This document shows, in pieces, positions 7,003 to 15,449 of a stretch of DNA of 44,878 nucleotides (within the stretch, counting starts at the first letter, position 1; the number at the start of each line of letters is the position of its first letter). Made by a program: the position numbers and the translations under genes. The notes under the pieces were generated by a model. That model was not told the DNA's origin and ran no database searches. It worked only from the letters and a program-made list of their open reading frames with translations. The DNA lies in NCBI GenBank assembly GCA_002482005.1, contig DLFD01000084.1, positions 1-44,878 of the forward strand, in the 5' to 3' direction. Source of the stretch: Lachnospiraceae bacterium UBA7729. GTDB taxonomy: Bacteria; Bacillota; Clostridia; Lachnospirales; Lachnospiraceae.

Positions 7003-8583
7003 TCAGATCCCGAGGATCTCGCTGTATTCCTTCAGTGCGCCCTCGGTGTTGTGAGCAAGGACATCCTTCGCAAGGATCTTTCCGAGCTGTACACCTTCCT
7101 GGTCGAAGCTGTTGATGTTCCATGTGAAGCCCTGGAACATAACCTTGTTCTCGAAGTGTGCCAGCAGAGCGCCAAGTCTTCCCGGGGTCAGCTGGTCGCC
7201 GGTAATGATGGAGGACGGACGATTGCCCCAGAACTTCTTGTTCGGGTTCTCGTTGTCACGTCCGCACGCCAGAGCAACGATCTGGGCACAGACATTAGCG
7301 CAGAGCTTCTTCTGGCTTGTGCTTCCTTCGATGACGTCATCCATTCCTGCCTGATTCTCACGGAATCCGACGAACTGCATCGGGATGATGTCTCTTCCCT
7401 GATGGAGGAGCTGGAAGAAGGAATGCTGGCCGTTGGTACCCGGCTCACCCCAGATGATAGCGCCGGTCTTATAGCTTACCGGCTCGCCGAAACGGTTGAC
7501 GGACTTGCCGTTGGACTCCATATCCAGCTGCTGCAGATGTGCCGGGAAGCGGGACAGAGCCTGGGAATACGGAAGGACAGCCGTTGTGCGGTAGTCCAGA
7601 ACATTGCGCTCATAGACTCCGATCAGGGCATCCATCAGCTCCGGGTTCTTCCGGATGTCGCGGTTCAGGGCGACCTTGTCTTCCTCATGCATTCCGTCGA
7701 GGATCTGTGCGAAGATTTCCGGTCCGAATGCCAGAGACAGGACTGCTCCGCCGACTGCGGAAGAAGAAGAATAACGTCCGCCGATGAAGTCATCCATGAA
7801 GAATGCCGCAAGATACCCCTCGTTCTTTGCAAGCGGGGAGGTCTCGGAGGTGACTGCCAGCATATGCTTTACCGGATCCAGCCCCTGCTTCTTCATCGCG
7901 TTCTTGACGAAGGTCTCGTTGGTCAGGGTCTCAAGGGTGGTTCCGGACTTACTGACGACGATGAACAGAGCGTGAGCCAGATCGGTCTGGTCAAGGACTG
8001 CAGCTGCGTCATCCGGATCGACGTTGCTGATGAATCTCGCCTTCATCTTCAGGGTCCCGTTCGCCTTTGCCCAGTTCTCAAGAGCGATGTAGAGAGCTCT
8101 CGGACCAAGGTCAGATCCGCCGATGCCGATCTGCACGACGGTATTGAACTTCTCACCCTTCTCGTTGACGATCTCACCTGCATGGACCTTGTTCGCGAAC
8201 TCTGCGATCCTGTCCTGCTGCTTCTTGTAGAAGTCGCGCTTATTGACGCCGTCCACGATGACATCACCCTTCAGCTGTCCTCTGGTCAGCTGATGAAGAA
8301 CGTGACGCTTCTCACCGGTGTTGACGATCGCTCCGCCAAGCAGATATTCATACTTGTCGACAAGCTGCTGCTCGTCAGCAAGTTCCTGAAGAAGATCGAT
8401 GAGCCTGTCATCGACGGTCTTTGCCGCATAGTTGTAATCAAGTCCTTCCGCCATCGGGATATGGTACTCTCTGACACGCTTTGCACCGTTCTCCCCTGCC
8501 ATGACCTTCGGAAGCTCAACTTTCTCTGCCTTCTCAATCTTCGGAAAAGTTTCGGTGGCATCCAGATTCTTCCAGTTCAGCAT
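7003..8583 (-). CDS. pgi: Glucose-6-phosphate isomerase
   Basis: Interconverts glucose-6-phosphate and fructose-6-phosphate in glycolysis and gluconeogenesis. The 526 residues cover two SIS-type sugar-isomerase domains. The phosphate-binding loop VVSKSGTTLETLTNE and the segment GGRYSSSSAVGG are both intact, as are IGIGGSDLGPRALYIAL and the catalytic segment GEPGTNGQHSFFQLLHQG with its His. AAGGAGG lies five bases before the ATG. The leader holds a 14-bp perfect palindrome (8631-8644), and a strong -10 lies at 8686-8691. The small helical protein is co-transcribed. It is longer than the roughly 450-residue Bacillus enzyme and closer in plan to the longer Pgi type. Confidence 0.97.
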   Translation of the reverse strand: MLNWKNLDATETFPKIEKAEKVELPKVMAGENGAKRVREYHIPMAEGLDYNYAAKTVDDRLIDLLQELADEQQLVDKYEYLLGGAIVNTGEKRHVLHQLTRGQLKGDVIVDGVNKRDFYKKQQDRIAEFANKVHAGEIVNEKGEKFNTVVQIGIGGSDLGPRALYIALENWAKANGTLKMKARFISNVDPDDAAAVLDQTDLAHALFIVVSKSGTTLETLTNETFVKNAMKKQGLDPVKHMLAVTSETSPLAKNEGYLAAFFMDDFIGGRYSSSSAVGGAVLSLAFGPEIFAQILDGMHEEDKVALNRDIRKNPELMDALIGVYERNVLDYRTTAVLPYSQALSRFPAHLQQLDMESNGKSVNRFGEPVSYKTGAIIWGEPGTNGQHSFFQLLHQGRDIIPMQFVGFRENQAGMDDVIEGSTSQKKLCANVCAQIVALACGRDNENPNKKFWGNRPSSIITGDQLTPGRLGALLAHFENKVMFQGFTWNINSFDQEGVQLGKILAKDVLAHNTEGALKEYSEILGI

Positions 8584-8630
8584 AATTTCCTCCTTATACC
8601 AACTTCATGCCGGATATGGCCTGTGCCTTT

Positions 8631-8644
8631 CGGTAACGTTACCG
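8631..8644. promoter_or_regulatory. 14-bp perfect palindrome in the pgi leader (LacI/CcpA-type operator candidate)
   Basis: CGGTAACGTTACCG is fully self-complementary with a central CG, the signature of LacI-family operators such as cre-like sites. It lies 35-50 bases downstream of the predicted pgi start point, a road-block position. Confidence 0.5.
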
Positions 8645-8685
8645 CAGACAGGGCACACTGCCCCGCGCTGTTTTGGATCTGTTAT

Positions 8686-8691
8686 AGTATA
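8686..8691 (-). promoter_or_regulatory. -10 element of the pgi promoter
   Basis: TATACT on the minus strand inside GTTATACTATAAC. The -35 region 17 bases upstream is weak (GTCACC). Confidence 0.5.
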
Positions 8692-8765
8692 ACACAGAGG
8701 CTGCTCATGGTGACAGACGGGTAGCAGAAATTTCATCTCCTCTGACACATACCAGCCTCCTGTGC

Positions 8766-8801
8766 AAAACAAAGGACCTGCTCCGGATGTGGAGCAGATC
8801 C
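8766..8801 (-). terminator. Terminator of the YcxB-like gene
   Basis: Eleven-bp stem (8774-8784 with 8791-8801, one G-U pair) followed on the minus strand by TTTGTTTTG. Confidence 0.75.
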
Positions 8802-8831
8802 TCCTGTCAGTTTTTTCCTGTCTTTTTCTTG

Positions 8832-9389
8832 TCAGCGTCTGAACATCCCGATCAGGTCCCTGATGTTGAATGTAAGCAGCGATACCGACTTTTTGAACTT
8901 TCTTTTTGTCTTCTCCTCCACAAACTTCCGGAAGCCGTCCTGATCTTTCTTCAGGGAAGACTTTGCGATATAGATGGATCCTGTTCTGGAGTAGAAGAGA
9001 TAGAACGCGTCATCGTCTTCCCGAAGGGCGGAGACCTCTTCATACTTTACCGTGTGATGAAGCTTGTCGGAAGACAGGTTTATCTGATCCGGCTGGAATT
9101 CATAGCGGACAGAAACCCGCTTTCCGCCAAGTTCCTCACCTGCATCCCTCGCCTTGCGGCGCAGGGAATAATTCGAGAGCGGAAGCAGGATGCATCCAAG
9201 CGCGACCAGCGGAAGCCCCTTCATGCTGTTATCGCCATACTGAAGTCCCCACACGATCAGGGCCACGCAGATCACAGCATAGATCAGGTTGTGCAGAGTC
9301 CTTGTGTTTCCCTGGACATGGGCGGTCTTCTTCAGAAGCTCCGCATCGTACGAGGTGGATACAAAATACTGCCCGTTCTGAGTCTTCAT
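8832..9389 (-). CDS. YcxB-like membrane protein
   Basis: Membrane-anchored protein of 185 residues with unknown role. Two adjacent hydrophobic helices (about residues 36-53 and 58-75) are followed by a cytosolic C-terminal domain (VSVRYEFQPDQINL, HTVKYEEVSALREDDDAFYLFYS, then IAKSSLKKDQDGFRKFVEE). That layout matches the YcxB-like C-terminal domain family. The start at 9389 is set by AGGAGA five bases upstream; the longer frame would reach into the ppdK terminator. It forms its own unit between the ppdK terminator and its own terminator. Confidence 0.75.
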   Translation of the reverse strand: MKTQNGQYFVSTSYDAELLKKTAHVQGNTRTLHNLIYAVICVALIVWGLQYGDNSMKGLPLVALGCILLPLSNYSLRRKARDAGEELGGKRVSVRYEFQPDQINLSSDKLHHTVKYEEVSALREDDDAFYLFYSRTGSIYIAKSSLKKDQDGFRKFVEEKTKRKFKKSVSLLTFNIRDLIGMFRR

Positions 9390-9451
9390 AAAAGTCTCCT
9401 GTCCTGGCTGCCGAAGATCCTTCTCCTGCAGCCTCCATATCGTGGATCTCA

Positions 9452-9482
9452 GAAAGCCGCCGGAAGCAAAGCCCCCGGCGGC
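9452..9482 (-). terminator. Probable terminator of ppdK
   Basis: Eight-bp GC stem (9456-9463 with 9475-9482) followed by TTTCTG on the minus strand. The U-tract is short, so termination may be partial. Confidence 0.6.
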
Positions 9483-9546
9483 CCCCATTATCATATCTGT
9501 TTTGCATGATCAGGCCGGGATACGGATCCCGGTTCCTGACTTATCT

Positions 9547-12183
9547 TTATGCCTGTGCTGTCTTGATCGCTGCCTGAGCCGCTGCCAGTCTTGCGATCGG
9601 TACACGGAACGGTGAGCAGGATACATAATCAAGGCCGATCCTGTTGCAGAACTCGATGGAAGACGGATCTCCGCCGTGCTCGCCGCAGATGCCGCAGTGA
9701 AGCTTCGGGTTGACATCCTTTCCAAGGGAAAGAGCCATCTCCATCAGCTTGCCGACACCATTCTGGTCAAGCTTTGCGAACGGGTCGTTCTCGAAGATCT
9801 TCGCATCGTAGTAAGCCTGAAGGAACTTGCCCGCATCATCACGGGAGAATCCATAGGTCATCTGAGTCAGGTCGTTGGTTCCGAAGCAGAAGAAGTCTGC
9901 ATCCTTCGCGATCTCGTCAGCGGTAAGAGCTGCACGCGGGATCTCGATCATGGTTCCGACTTCGTACTTCATGTCGATGCCGGACTTGGCGATCTCTTCA
10001 TCAGCGGTCTTGACAACGATCTTCTTGACGTACATGAACTCCTTGTTGTCGCCGACAAGCGGGATCATGATCTCCGGCTTGACGTTCCAGTCCGGATGTC
10101 TCTTCTGGACTGCGATCGCGGCACGGATGACTGCCAGAGTCTGCATCTTGGAGATCTCCGGATAAGTGACATCCAGACGGACTCCGCGGTGACCCATCAT
10201 CGGGTTGAACTCATGCAGGGAGTTGATCAGGGACTTGATCTCGTCAACGCTCTTGTGCTTTGCGTCAGCCAGTCTCTTGATATCAGCATCCTCGGTCGGA
10301 ACGAATTCATGCAGCGGCGGATCCAGGAAACGAATGGTGACCGGCGCTCCTTCAAGAGCCTCGTACAGCTTCTCGAAGTCACTCTGCTGGACCGGAAGGA
10401 TCTTAGCCAGTGCTGCTTCTCTCTCTTCGACAGTGTCGGAGCAGATCATCTCACGGAATGCTTCGATACGGTCTTTCTCGAAGAACATATGCTCGGTCCT
10501 GCAAAGTCCGATTCCTTCCGCTCCAAGCTCATGTGCACGCTGTGCATCAGCCGGAGTATCAGCATTCGTGCGGACCTTCATGGTTCTGTACTTGTCAGCC
10601 CATGCCATGATACGCTCGAACTCGCCGACGATCTGAGCCTCGATGGTCGGGATCTTGCCTTCATAGATATTACCGGTAGAACCGTTAGCGGAGATCCAGT
10701 CGCCTTCACGGAAGGTATGTCCGCCGACGGTAAAGCACTTGTTCTCCTCGTCCATATCGATCGCGGAAACACCGGATACGCAGCACGCGCCCATTCCACG
10801 TGCAACAACAGCTGCGTGGGAGGTCATTCCGCCTCTGACAGTGATGATACCCTGAGCACTCTTCATGCCCTCGATATCTTCCGGGGAAGTCTCAAGACGA
10901 ACAAGGACAACCTTCTTGCCTCTGCTCTTCCAGATCTTCGCGTCCTCAGCGGTGAAGACGATCTGTCCGCATGCAGCTCCCGGAGATGCCGGAAGTCCGG
11001 TTGCAACCGGTTCAGCGGATGCAAGGTAGGACGGATCAAACTGCGGATGAAGCAGAGAATCCAGGTTTCTGGGATCGATCATCAGGACAGCCTGCTTCTC
11101 GTCGATCATACCCTCATCGACAAGGTCGCATGCGATCTTCAGTGCAGCCTTGGCGGTTCTCTTTCCGTTTCTGGTCTGCAGCATGTAGAGGTGCTTGTCC
11201 TCGATGGTGAACTCCATATCCTGCATATCCTTGTAGTGATCTTCAAGGGTCTTGCAGATGCCGGTGAACTGATCATAGACTTCCGGCATAAGTTCTTTCA
11301 GCTTATCGATCTTCTGCGGGGTACGGATACCTGCAACGACATCCTCGCCCTGTGCGTTCAGAAGGAACTCACCCATCAGGTGCTTCTCGCCGGTAGCAGG
11401 ATCTCTGGTGAATGCAACACCGGTACCGGATGTCTCACCCATGTTGCCGAATGCCATCATCTGTACGTTGACTGCGGTCCCCCAGGAATACGGGATATCG
11501 TTGTCACGGCGATAGACATTCGCACGCGGGTTGTCCCAGCTGCGGAAGACAGCCTTGATCGCCTCGACCAGCTGCTCCTTCGGATCATCCGGGAAGTCCT
11601 TGCCGAGCTTATTCTTATATTCAGCCTTGAACTCGTTTGCCAGCTCATGAAGATCATCTGCATCGAGCTCGATGTCCTGGGTAACGCCCTTGCGAGCCTT
11701 CATCTGGTCGATCAGCTCTTCGAAGTACTTCTTGCCGACCTCCATGACGACATCAGAGAACATCTGAATGAATCTTCTGTAGCAGTCCCATGCCCATCTC
11801 GGGTTGCCGCTCTTCTTGGAAAGAACATTGACAACATCCTCATTCAGGCCAAGGTTCAGGATGGTATCCATCATGCCAGGCATGGAAGCTCTTGCGCCGG
11901 AACGGACAGATACGAGAAGCGGATTCTCGCGGTCGCCGAACTTCTTGCCGGTGATCTCTTCCATCTTTGCGATGCCGGCCTTGATCTGCTCCATGATATC
12001 GTCGCCGATCTTGCGTCCATCATCATAGTAGCGGGTGCATGCCTCGGTGGTGATGGTGAAGCCCTGCGGTACCGGAAGTCCCAGGCTGGTCATCTCTGCC
12101 AGGCCTGCGCCTTTGCCGCCCAGAAGGTTGCGCATGGAAGCATTGCCTTCTGAGAACATGTAAACATACTTTGTCTGTGCCAT
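9547..12183 (-). CDS. ppdK: Pyruvate, phosphate dikinase
   Basis: Interconverts pyruvate, ATP and phosphate with PEP, AMP and pyrophosphate. In anaerobic Clostridia it can run glycolytically to make pyruvate and ATP. The 878 residues hold the ATP-grasp N-terminal domain (NLLGGKGAGLAEM, SVRSGARASMPGMMDT), the swivelling His domain (GGMTSHAAVVARGMG) and the C-terminal PEP barrel (FGTNDLTQ, then CGICGEHGGDPSS with the catalytic Cys). The start at 12183 has AAGGAG four bases upstream; the frame extends further, but nothing of the family lies there. It follows the sugar-acid operon in the same direction, so read-through from it is possible, and a GC hairpin lies in the leader at 12236-12257. Confidence 0.97.
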   Translation of the reverse strand: MAQTKYVYMFSEGNASMRNLLGGKGAGLAEMTSLGLPVPQGFTITTEACTRYYDDGRKIGDDIMEQIKAGIAKMEEITGKKFGDRENPLLVSVRSGARASMPGMMDTILNLGLNEDVVNVLSKKSGNPRWAWDCYRRFIQMFSDVVMEVGKKYFEELIDQMKARKGVTQDIELDADDLHELANEFKAEYKNKLGKDFPDDPKEQLVEAIKAVFRSWDNPRANVYRRDNDIPYSWGTAVNVQMMAFGNMGETSGTGVAFTRDPATGEKHLMGEFLLNAQGEDVVAGIRTPQKIDKLKELMPEVYDQFTGICKTLEDHYKDMQDMEFTIEDKHLYMLQTRNGKRTAKAALKIACDLVDEGMIDEKQAVLMIDPRNLDSLLHPQFDPSYLASAEPVATGLPASPGAACGQIVFTAEDAKIWKSRGKKVVLVRLETSPEDIEGMKSAQGIITVRGGMTSHAAVVARGMGACCVSGVSAIDMDEENKCFTVGGHTFREGDWISANGSTGNIYEGKIPTIEAQIVGEFERIMAWADKYRTMKVRTNADTPADAQRAHELGAEGIGLCRTEHMFFEKDRIEAFREMICSDTVEEREAALAKILPVQQSDFEKLYEALEGAPVTIRFLDPPLHEFVPTEDADIKRLADAKHKSVDEIKSLINSLHEFNPMMGHRGVRLDVTYPEISKMQTLAVIRAAIAVQKRHPDWNVKPEIMIPLVGDNKEFMYVKKIVVKTADEEIAKSGIDMKYEVGTMIEIPRAALTADEIAKDADFFCFGTNDLTQMTYGFSRDDAGKFLQAYYDAKIFENDPFAKLDQNGVGKLMEMALSLGKDVNPKLHCGICGEHGGDPSSIEFCNRIGLDYVSCSPFRVPIARLAAAQAAIKTAQA

Positions 12184-12235
12184 AATTCTCCTTCTAGTGC
12201 GGAATCTGGAAATGTTCTGAAGCATCAGAAAGGCC

Positions 12236-12257
12236 GCCGCCGGGTGGTCCCGGCAGC
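12236..12257 (-). other. GC hairpin between the hydroxyacid dehydrogenase gene and ppdK
   Basis: Nine-bp stem (12236-12244 with 12249-12257, one G-U) followed on the minus strand by GGCCTTTCTG. It could be a weak terminator of the upstream operon or a ppdK leader structure. The 195-bp gap has no clear -35 site; TAAAAT near 12345 could serve as a -10. Confidence 0.45.
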
Positions 12258-12378
12258 AGTCCCTTCCAAATCTCTTCAATCTCTTGCTGCGTGCCATGAC
12301 GTTTCCTGAGAATGGTCCCGGAACAGCCCTGGCCCTGCATTCATTTTATCACGTATCCTGCCTTTTAACCACCTTGAC

Positions 12379-13344
12379 TCACTTATTTACTACATTAGCC
12401 GGAGCGCCGTCCAGGAAGGACTTCACGTTGGCCACAGTGATATCCATGATCCTCTGGCGTGCAGCCTGTGCTGCCCAGGAGATATGAGGAGTGATGAGAC
12501 AGTTCTTAGCCTTCAGCAGCGGGTTGTCGCCCTTGATCGGCTCGGTCGAAACGACATCGAGTCCAGCTGCGTAAACCTTGCCGCTGTTCAGAGCGTCTGC
12601 AAGGTCCTGCTCAACGACCAGCTGTCCGCGGCTGTTGTTGATGATGATGACGCCATCCTTCATCTTGGCGATATTGTCCTTGTTGATAACTCCCTCGGTC
12701 TCCGGGAAGAGCGGGCAGTGAAGGAAGATCACATCTGCTTCCTTGAAGAGGGTATCGCGGTCAACATACTCTGCGACTGCTCTTCCTGCGTCACTCTCGA
12801 ACTTATCGTTCGCAAGAACTCTCATGCCCATAGCGCCGAGGATCTTAGCGGTCTGCTGACCGATCCTGCCAAGGCCGATGATGCCTGCGGTCTTTCCGTA
12901 GAGCTCGATCATCGGATAATCCCAGAAGCACCAGTCAGCGTTGTGCTCCCACTCGCCTGCATGGACCTTCTCGCTGTGTACCCAGTAATGAGAGCAGATC
13001 TCAAGAAGAAGACCTACTGCATACTGGCCTACGATCTGGGTTCCATAGGTCGGGACATTCATGACCGGAATCCCCTTTTCCTTAGCGTAATTGTAATCGA
13101 TTACGTTATAGCCGGTAGCAAGGACAGCGATCGCCTTCAGATTCGGGCACTTGTCGATGGTCTCTCTGGAGATCGGGGTCTTGTTAGTGATCGCGATATC
13201 AGCATCGCCGATCTTCTCAGCGATAACAGGAGATTCCTCATAGGAAACTCTGTCATAGACAGTAAGCTCACCGAGCTTCTCAAGTTCTGCCCAGGAAAGG
13301 TCGCCCGGGTTCTCTGTGTAGCCGTCAAGAACTACGATTTTCAT
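12379..13344 (-). CDS. D-2-hydroxyacid dehydrogenase (glycerate/hydroxypyruvate dehydrogenase-like)
   Basis: NAD(P)H-dependent reductase of 2-oxoacids such as hydroxypyruvate or glyoxylate; 321 residues. The nucleotide site reads GIIGLGRIGQQTAKILG. The catalytic triad lies in NNSRGQLV (Arg), the following Glu region, and ITPHISWAAQAARQR (His). PHISWA is typical of the glycerate dehydrogenase branch (HprA). The start at 13344 has AGGAGG ten bases upstream. It is the last gene of the TRAP/kinase/aldolase operon. With a glycerate kinase in the same regulon, reduction of a three-carbon oxoacid to D-glycerate is the best guess; glyoxylate reduction is an alternative. Confidence 0.87.
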   Translation of the reverse strand: MKIVVLDGYTENPGDLSWAELEKLGELTVYDRVSYEESPVIAEKIGDADIAITNKTPISRETIDKCPNLKAIAVLATGYNVIDYNYAKEKGIPVMNVPTYGTQIVGQYAVGLLLEICSHYWVHSEKVHAGEWEHNADWCFWDYPMIELYGKTAGIIGLGRIGQQTAKILGAMGMRVLANDKFESDAGRAVAEYVDRDTLFKEADVIFLHCPLFPETEGVINKDNIAKMKDGVIIINNSRGQLVVEQDLADALNSGKVYAAGLDVVSTEPIKGDNPLLKAKNCLITPHISWAAQAARQRIMDITVANVKSFLDGAPANVVNK

Positions 13345-13400
13345 GATCCAATGTCCTCCTGTGAGAAAACTCAAACATAAATTGTTTCTGTTACGATGCC

Positions 13401-13426
13401 GGGGTCAAAAAATACCTTTTGACCCC
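13401..13426 (-). other. Intercistronic hairpin between dctM and the hydroxyacid dehydrogenase gene
   Basis: Perfect 10-bp inverted repeat GGGGTCAAAA / TTTTGACCCC with a 6-base loop. There is no U-tract on the minus strand after it, so it looks like an mRNA processing or stability element. Confidence 0.6.
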
Positions 13427-13488
13427 AGCTGATAACGCGGATTGTTTCGCTGCCTTGCAGCTTAAGAACTGCTCCCTGGAAGAAACCG

Positions 13489-14775
13489 TTATGCCGCTGT
13501 CCCGAATACCAGGCCTACCGGTCCCTCGATGATCTGCGGGAAGAGGATGAAGATCAGCAGGGAAACTGCGATCAGCAGGATCCACGGGATGGATGCCTTT
13601 ATGATCTTCTCAAGCGGAAGGCCGGTGACATTCTCAGCCGCATACAGGCAGACACCGACCGGAGGTGTGATCAGACCGAAGGACAGTGTGATGACAAGGA
13701 ATACGGTGAAGAACAGCGGAGATACGCCGACTGCCTGGCATGCAGGAAGCAGGATCGGCACCAGGATGAAGATGGCTGCCGTTGCATCCATGAACATTCC
13801 GACAACGATCAGGAATGCGTACAGGACAAGCAGGATGATGATACGGTTGTCGGAGATCCCTGCGATCATGTTCGCGACTCTGCTCGGCAGACCATCGATC
13901 TCGAAGAGGACAGATGCCGGCTTTGCAGCGATTGCGACGAACAGGATGGTTCCGGTGGAGCGCGCGTTCTTGATCATGATACGCGGCATATCGGACCACT
14001 TCAGGTTCTTGAATACATAGATCGATACGATCATGGTGTAGACAACGGCGATCGCTGCACCCTCAGTAGGAGTGTAGATACCGGTGTAGACACCGCCCAG
14101 CAGGATGACCGGGGTCAGCAGGGCCGGGATTGCTCTCAGGAAAGCCTTGCCAAGCTTCTTTCCGCTGAACTTGACGCGGTCGCCGATCCCATGCTTCTTG
14201 CAGTAGAAGTAGTTGTAGACCATGAAGATGACACCGATGATGATGCCAGGGATAAAGCCTGCCAGAAGAGCCTGGCCGATGGAAACGCCGCCGGTAGCAG
14301 CCGCGTTGATCATCAGGATAGAAGGCGGGATGACCGATGCCAGCATAGATCCGGACAGGTTGATCGCTGTAGCATAATCCTTCGGATAGCCCTTTCTCTC
14401 CAGAGCGTTGATACTCATCTTACCGATGGAAGCGATAGCTGCAACGGAGGATCCGCTCATTCCTGCGAAAAGCATATTGACAACGACCGATACATGGCCA
14501 AGGCCTCCGTAGATCCAGCCGACCAGTGCTTCGGCAAGATCGTAGATACGGTCTGCGATTCCGCCCTCATCCATCAGGGACCCGCAGAGAATGAACAGCG
14601 GGACTGCAACCATGATGAAGGAGTTCATGGCGGTGAACATGGACTGTGCAGCCATGTTCAGAGGGAGCTGCGACATCGTAGCCATAACGATGACGGACGC
14701 CGCGCCGAGCGATACGGCGATCGGGACTCCCAGAAACATAAGGATCATAAATAACAGAATTATTGCTCCACTCAT
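13489..14775 (-). CDS. dctM: TRAP transporter large permease subunit DctM
   Basis: Twelve-helix membrane permease of 428 residues that uses the sodium gradient to import organic acids delivered by the DctP binding protein. Family signatures are FAGMSGSSVAAIASIGKMSI, SGSMLASVIPPSILMI and TPTEGAAIAVVYT. It starts 12 bp after dctQ with GAGGG seven bases upstream. Together with DctQ and DctP it forms a complete three-part transporter. Substrate assignment comes from the neighbours, not from this protein. Confidence 0.95.
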   Translation of the reverse strand: MSGAIILLFMILMFLGVPIAVSLGAASVIVMATMSQLPLNMAAQSMFTAMNSFIMVAVPLFILCGSLMDEGGIADRIYDLAEALVGWIYGGLGHVSVVVNMLFAGMSGSSVAAIASIGKMSINALERKGYPKDYATAINLSGSMLASVIPPSILMINAAATGGVSIGQALLAGFIPGIIIGVIFMVYNYFYCKKHGIGDRVKFSGKKLGKAFLRAIPALLTPVILLGGVYTGIYTPTEGAAIAVVYTMIVSIYVFKNLKWSDMPRIMIKNARSTGTILFVAIAAKPASVLFEIDGLPSRVANMIAGISDNRIIILLVLYAFLIVVGMFMDATAAIFILVPILLPACQAVGVSPLFFTVFLVITLSFGLITPPVGVCLYAAENVTGLPLEKIIKASIPWILLIAVSLLIFILFPQIIEGPVGLVFGTAA

Positions 14776-14787
14776 ACCCGTTCCCTC

Positions 14788-15324
14788 TTAACTATTTTCC
14801 AAAGCCTTCTGCTTCTCAGCTTCCTTGTCCAGGATCGCAACCTTGCCATGGTACTCCATGAAGTTCTGGATGGTGCCGATGAAACCAAGCACGCCGCCGA
14901 TCGGCTGGCAGATGCCGATGCAGGCCATCGGGATACGAAGCGCGGTGCCCATCTCATGCATCATGATCTGCTGCTGGACGACCTGCCATCCGTAGATGAC
15001 CATGAAGATGAAGAATCCTTCGACGACAACGAAGTAAAGGATCTCGCTGAACTTCTTCAGCCACTTCGGTCCGATCTGCAGAAGCAGAGTGACTCGTGAA
15101 GATTCGCACTTGTTGAAGCCTGCCGCCAGAGCGATGAACATCATCCACAGAAACAGATAACGGCTGGACTCCTCAGTCCACGGGAACGGGTGGCCGACCA
15201 CACGTCCGACGATCTGGATCAGGATGACAGCTATCATGCCGATGACCGTGACGCAGAGAAGGATATCCTCGATCTTGTCCACGACATCGAAAAATCCGGA
15301 AAGTTTTGTTTTCTTCCGTTCCAT
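14788..15324 (-). CDS. dctQ: TRAP transporter small permease subunit DctQ
   Basis: Small four-helix membrane subunit of 178 residues that bridges the DctM permease and the substrate-binding protein. Family markers are VVGHPFPWTEESSRYLFLW and RVTLLLQIGPKW. The start at 15324 has GGGGG eight bases upstream; the longer frame would translate through a perfect stem-loop (15367-15403), so it is rejected. It is separated from dctP by that stem-loop and closely followed by dctM. Confidence 0.92.
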   Translation of the reverse strand: MERKKTKLSGFFDVVDKIEDILLCVTVIGMIAVILIQIVGRVVGHPFPWTEESSRYLFLWMMFIALAAGFNKCESSRVTLLLQIGPKWLKKFSEILYFVVVEGFFIFMVIYGWQVVQQQIMMHEMGTALRIPMACIGICQPIGGVLGFIGTIQNFMEYHGKVAILDKEAEKQKALENS

Positions 15325-15366
15325 GTATAAAACCCCCAACACATACCCCGCAGGGCCTTTCAAATA

Positions 15367-15403
15367 GAACGGGCTGCCGCACGCGCCGTGCGGCAGCCCG
15401 TTC
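15367..15403 (-). other. Perfect 16-bp stem-loop between dctP and dctQ
   Basis: Arms 15367-15382 and 15388-15403 with a 5-base loop; outer bases GAACGGGC. No U-tract follows. This placement after a binding-protein gene often protects the upstream mRNA, raising DctP above the membrane subunits (established pattern in transporter operons). Confidence 0.8.
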
Positions 15404-15449
15404 TCACTCAATGTGATCTATCTACTTGTTGATTCTGATTTCAGTAGAC

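Noticed and set aside
7051..8724. 557-codon open frame opposite pgi
   Set aside because: Antisense shadow of pgi for the same reason.
9510..9531. CCGGGAT/ATCCCGG hairpin after ppdK considered as its terminator
   Set aside because: No T-run follows; the later hairpin at 9456-9482 is the better candidate.
9676..12153. 825-codon open frame on the plus strand opposite ppdK
   Set aside because: Antisense shadow: codon bias of the GC-rich ppdK leaves the opposite strand open. No domain, no ribosome site.
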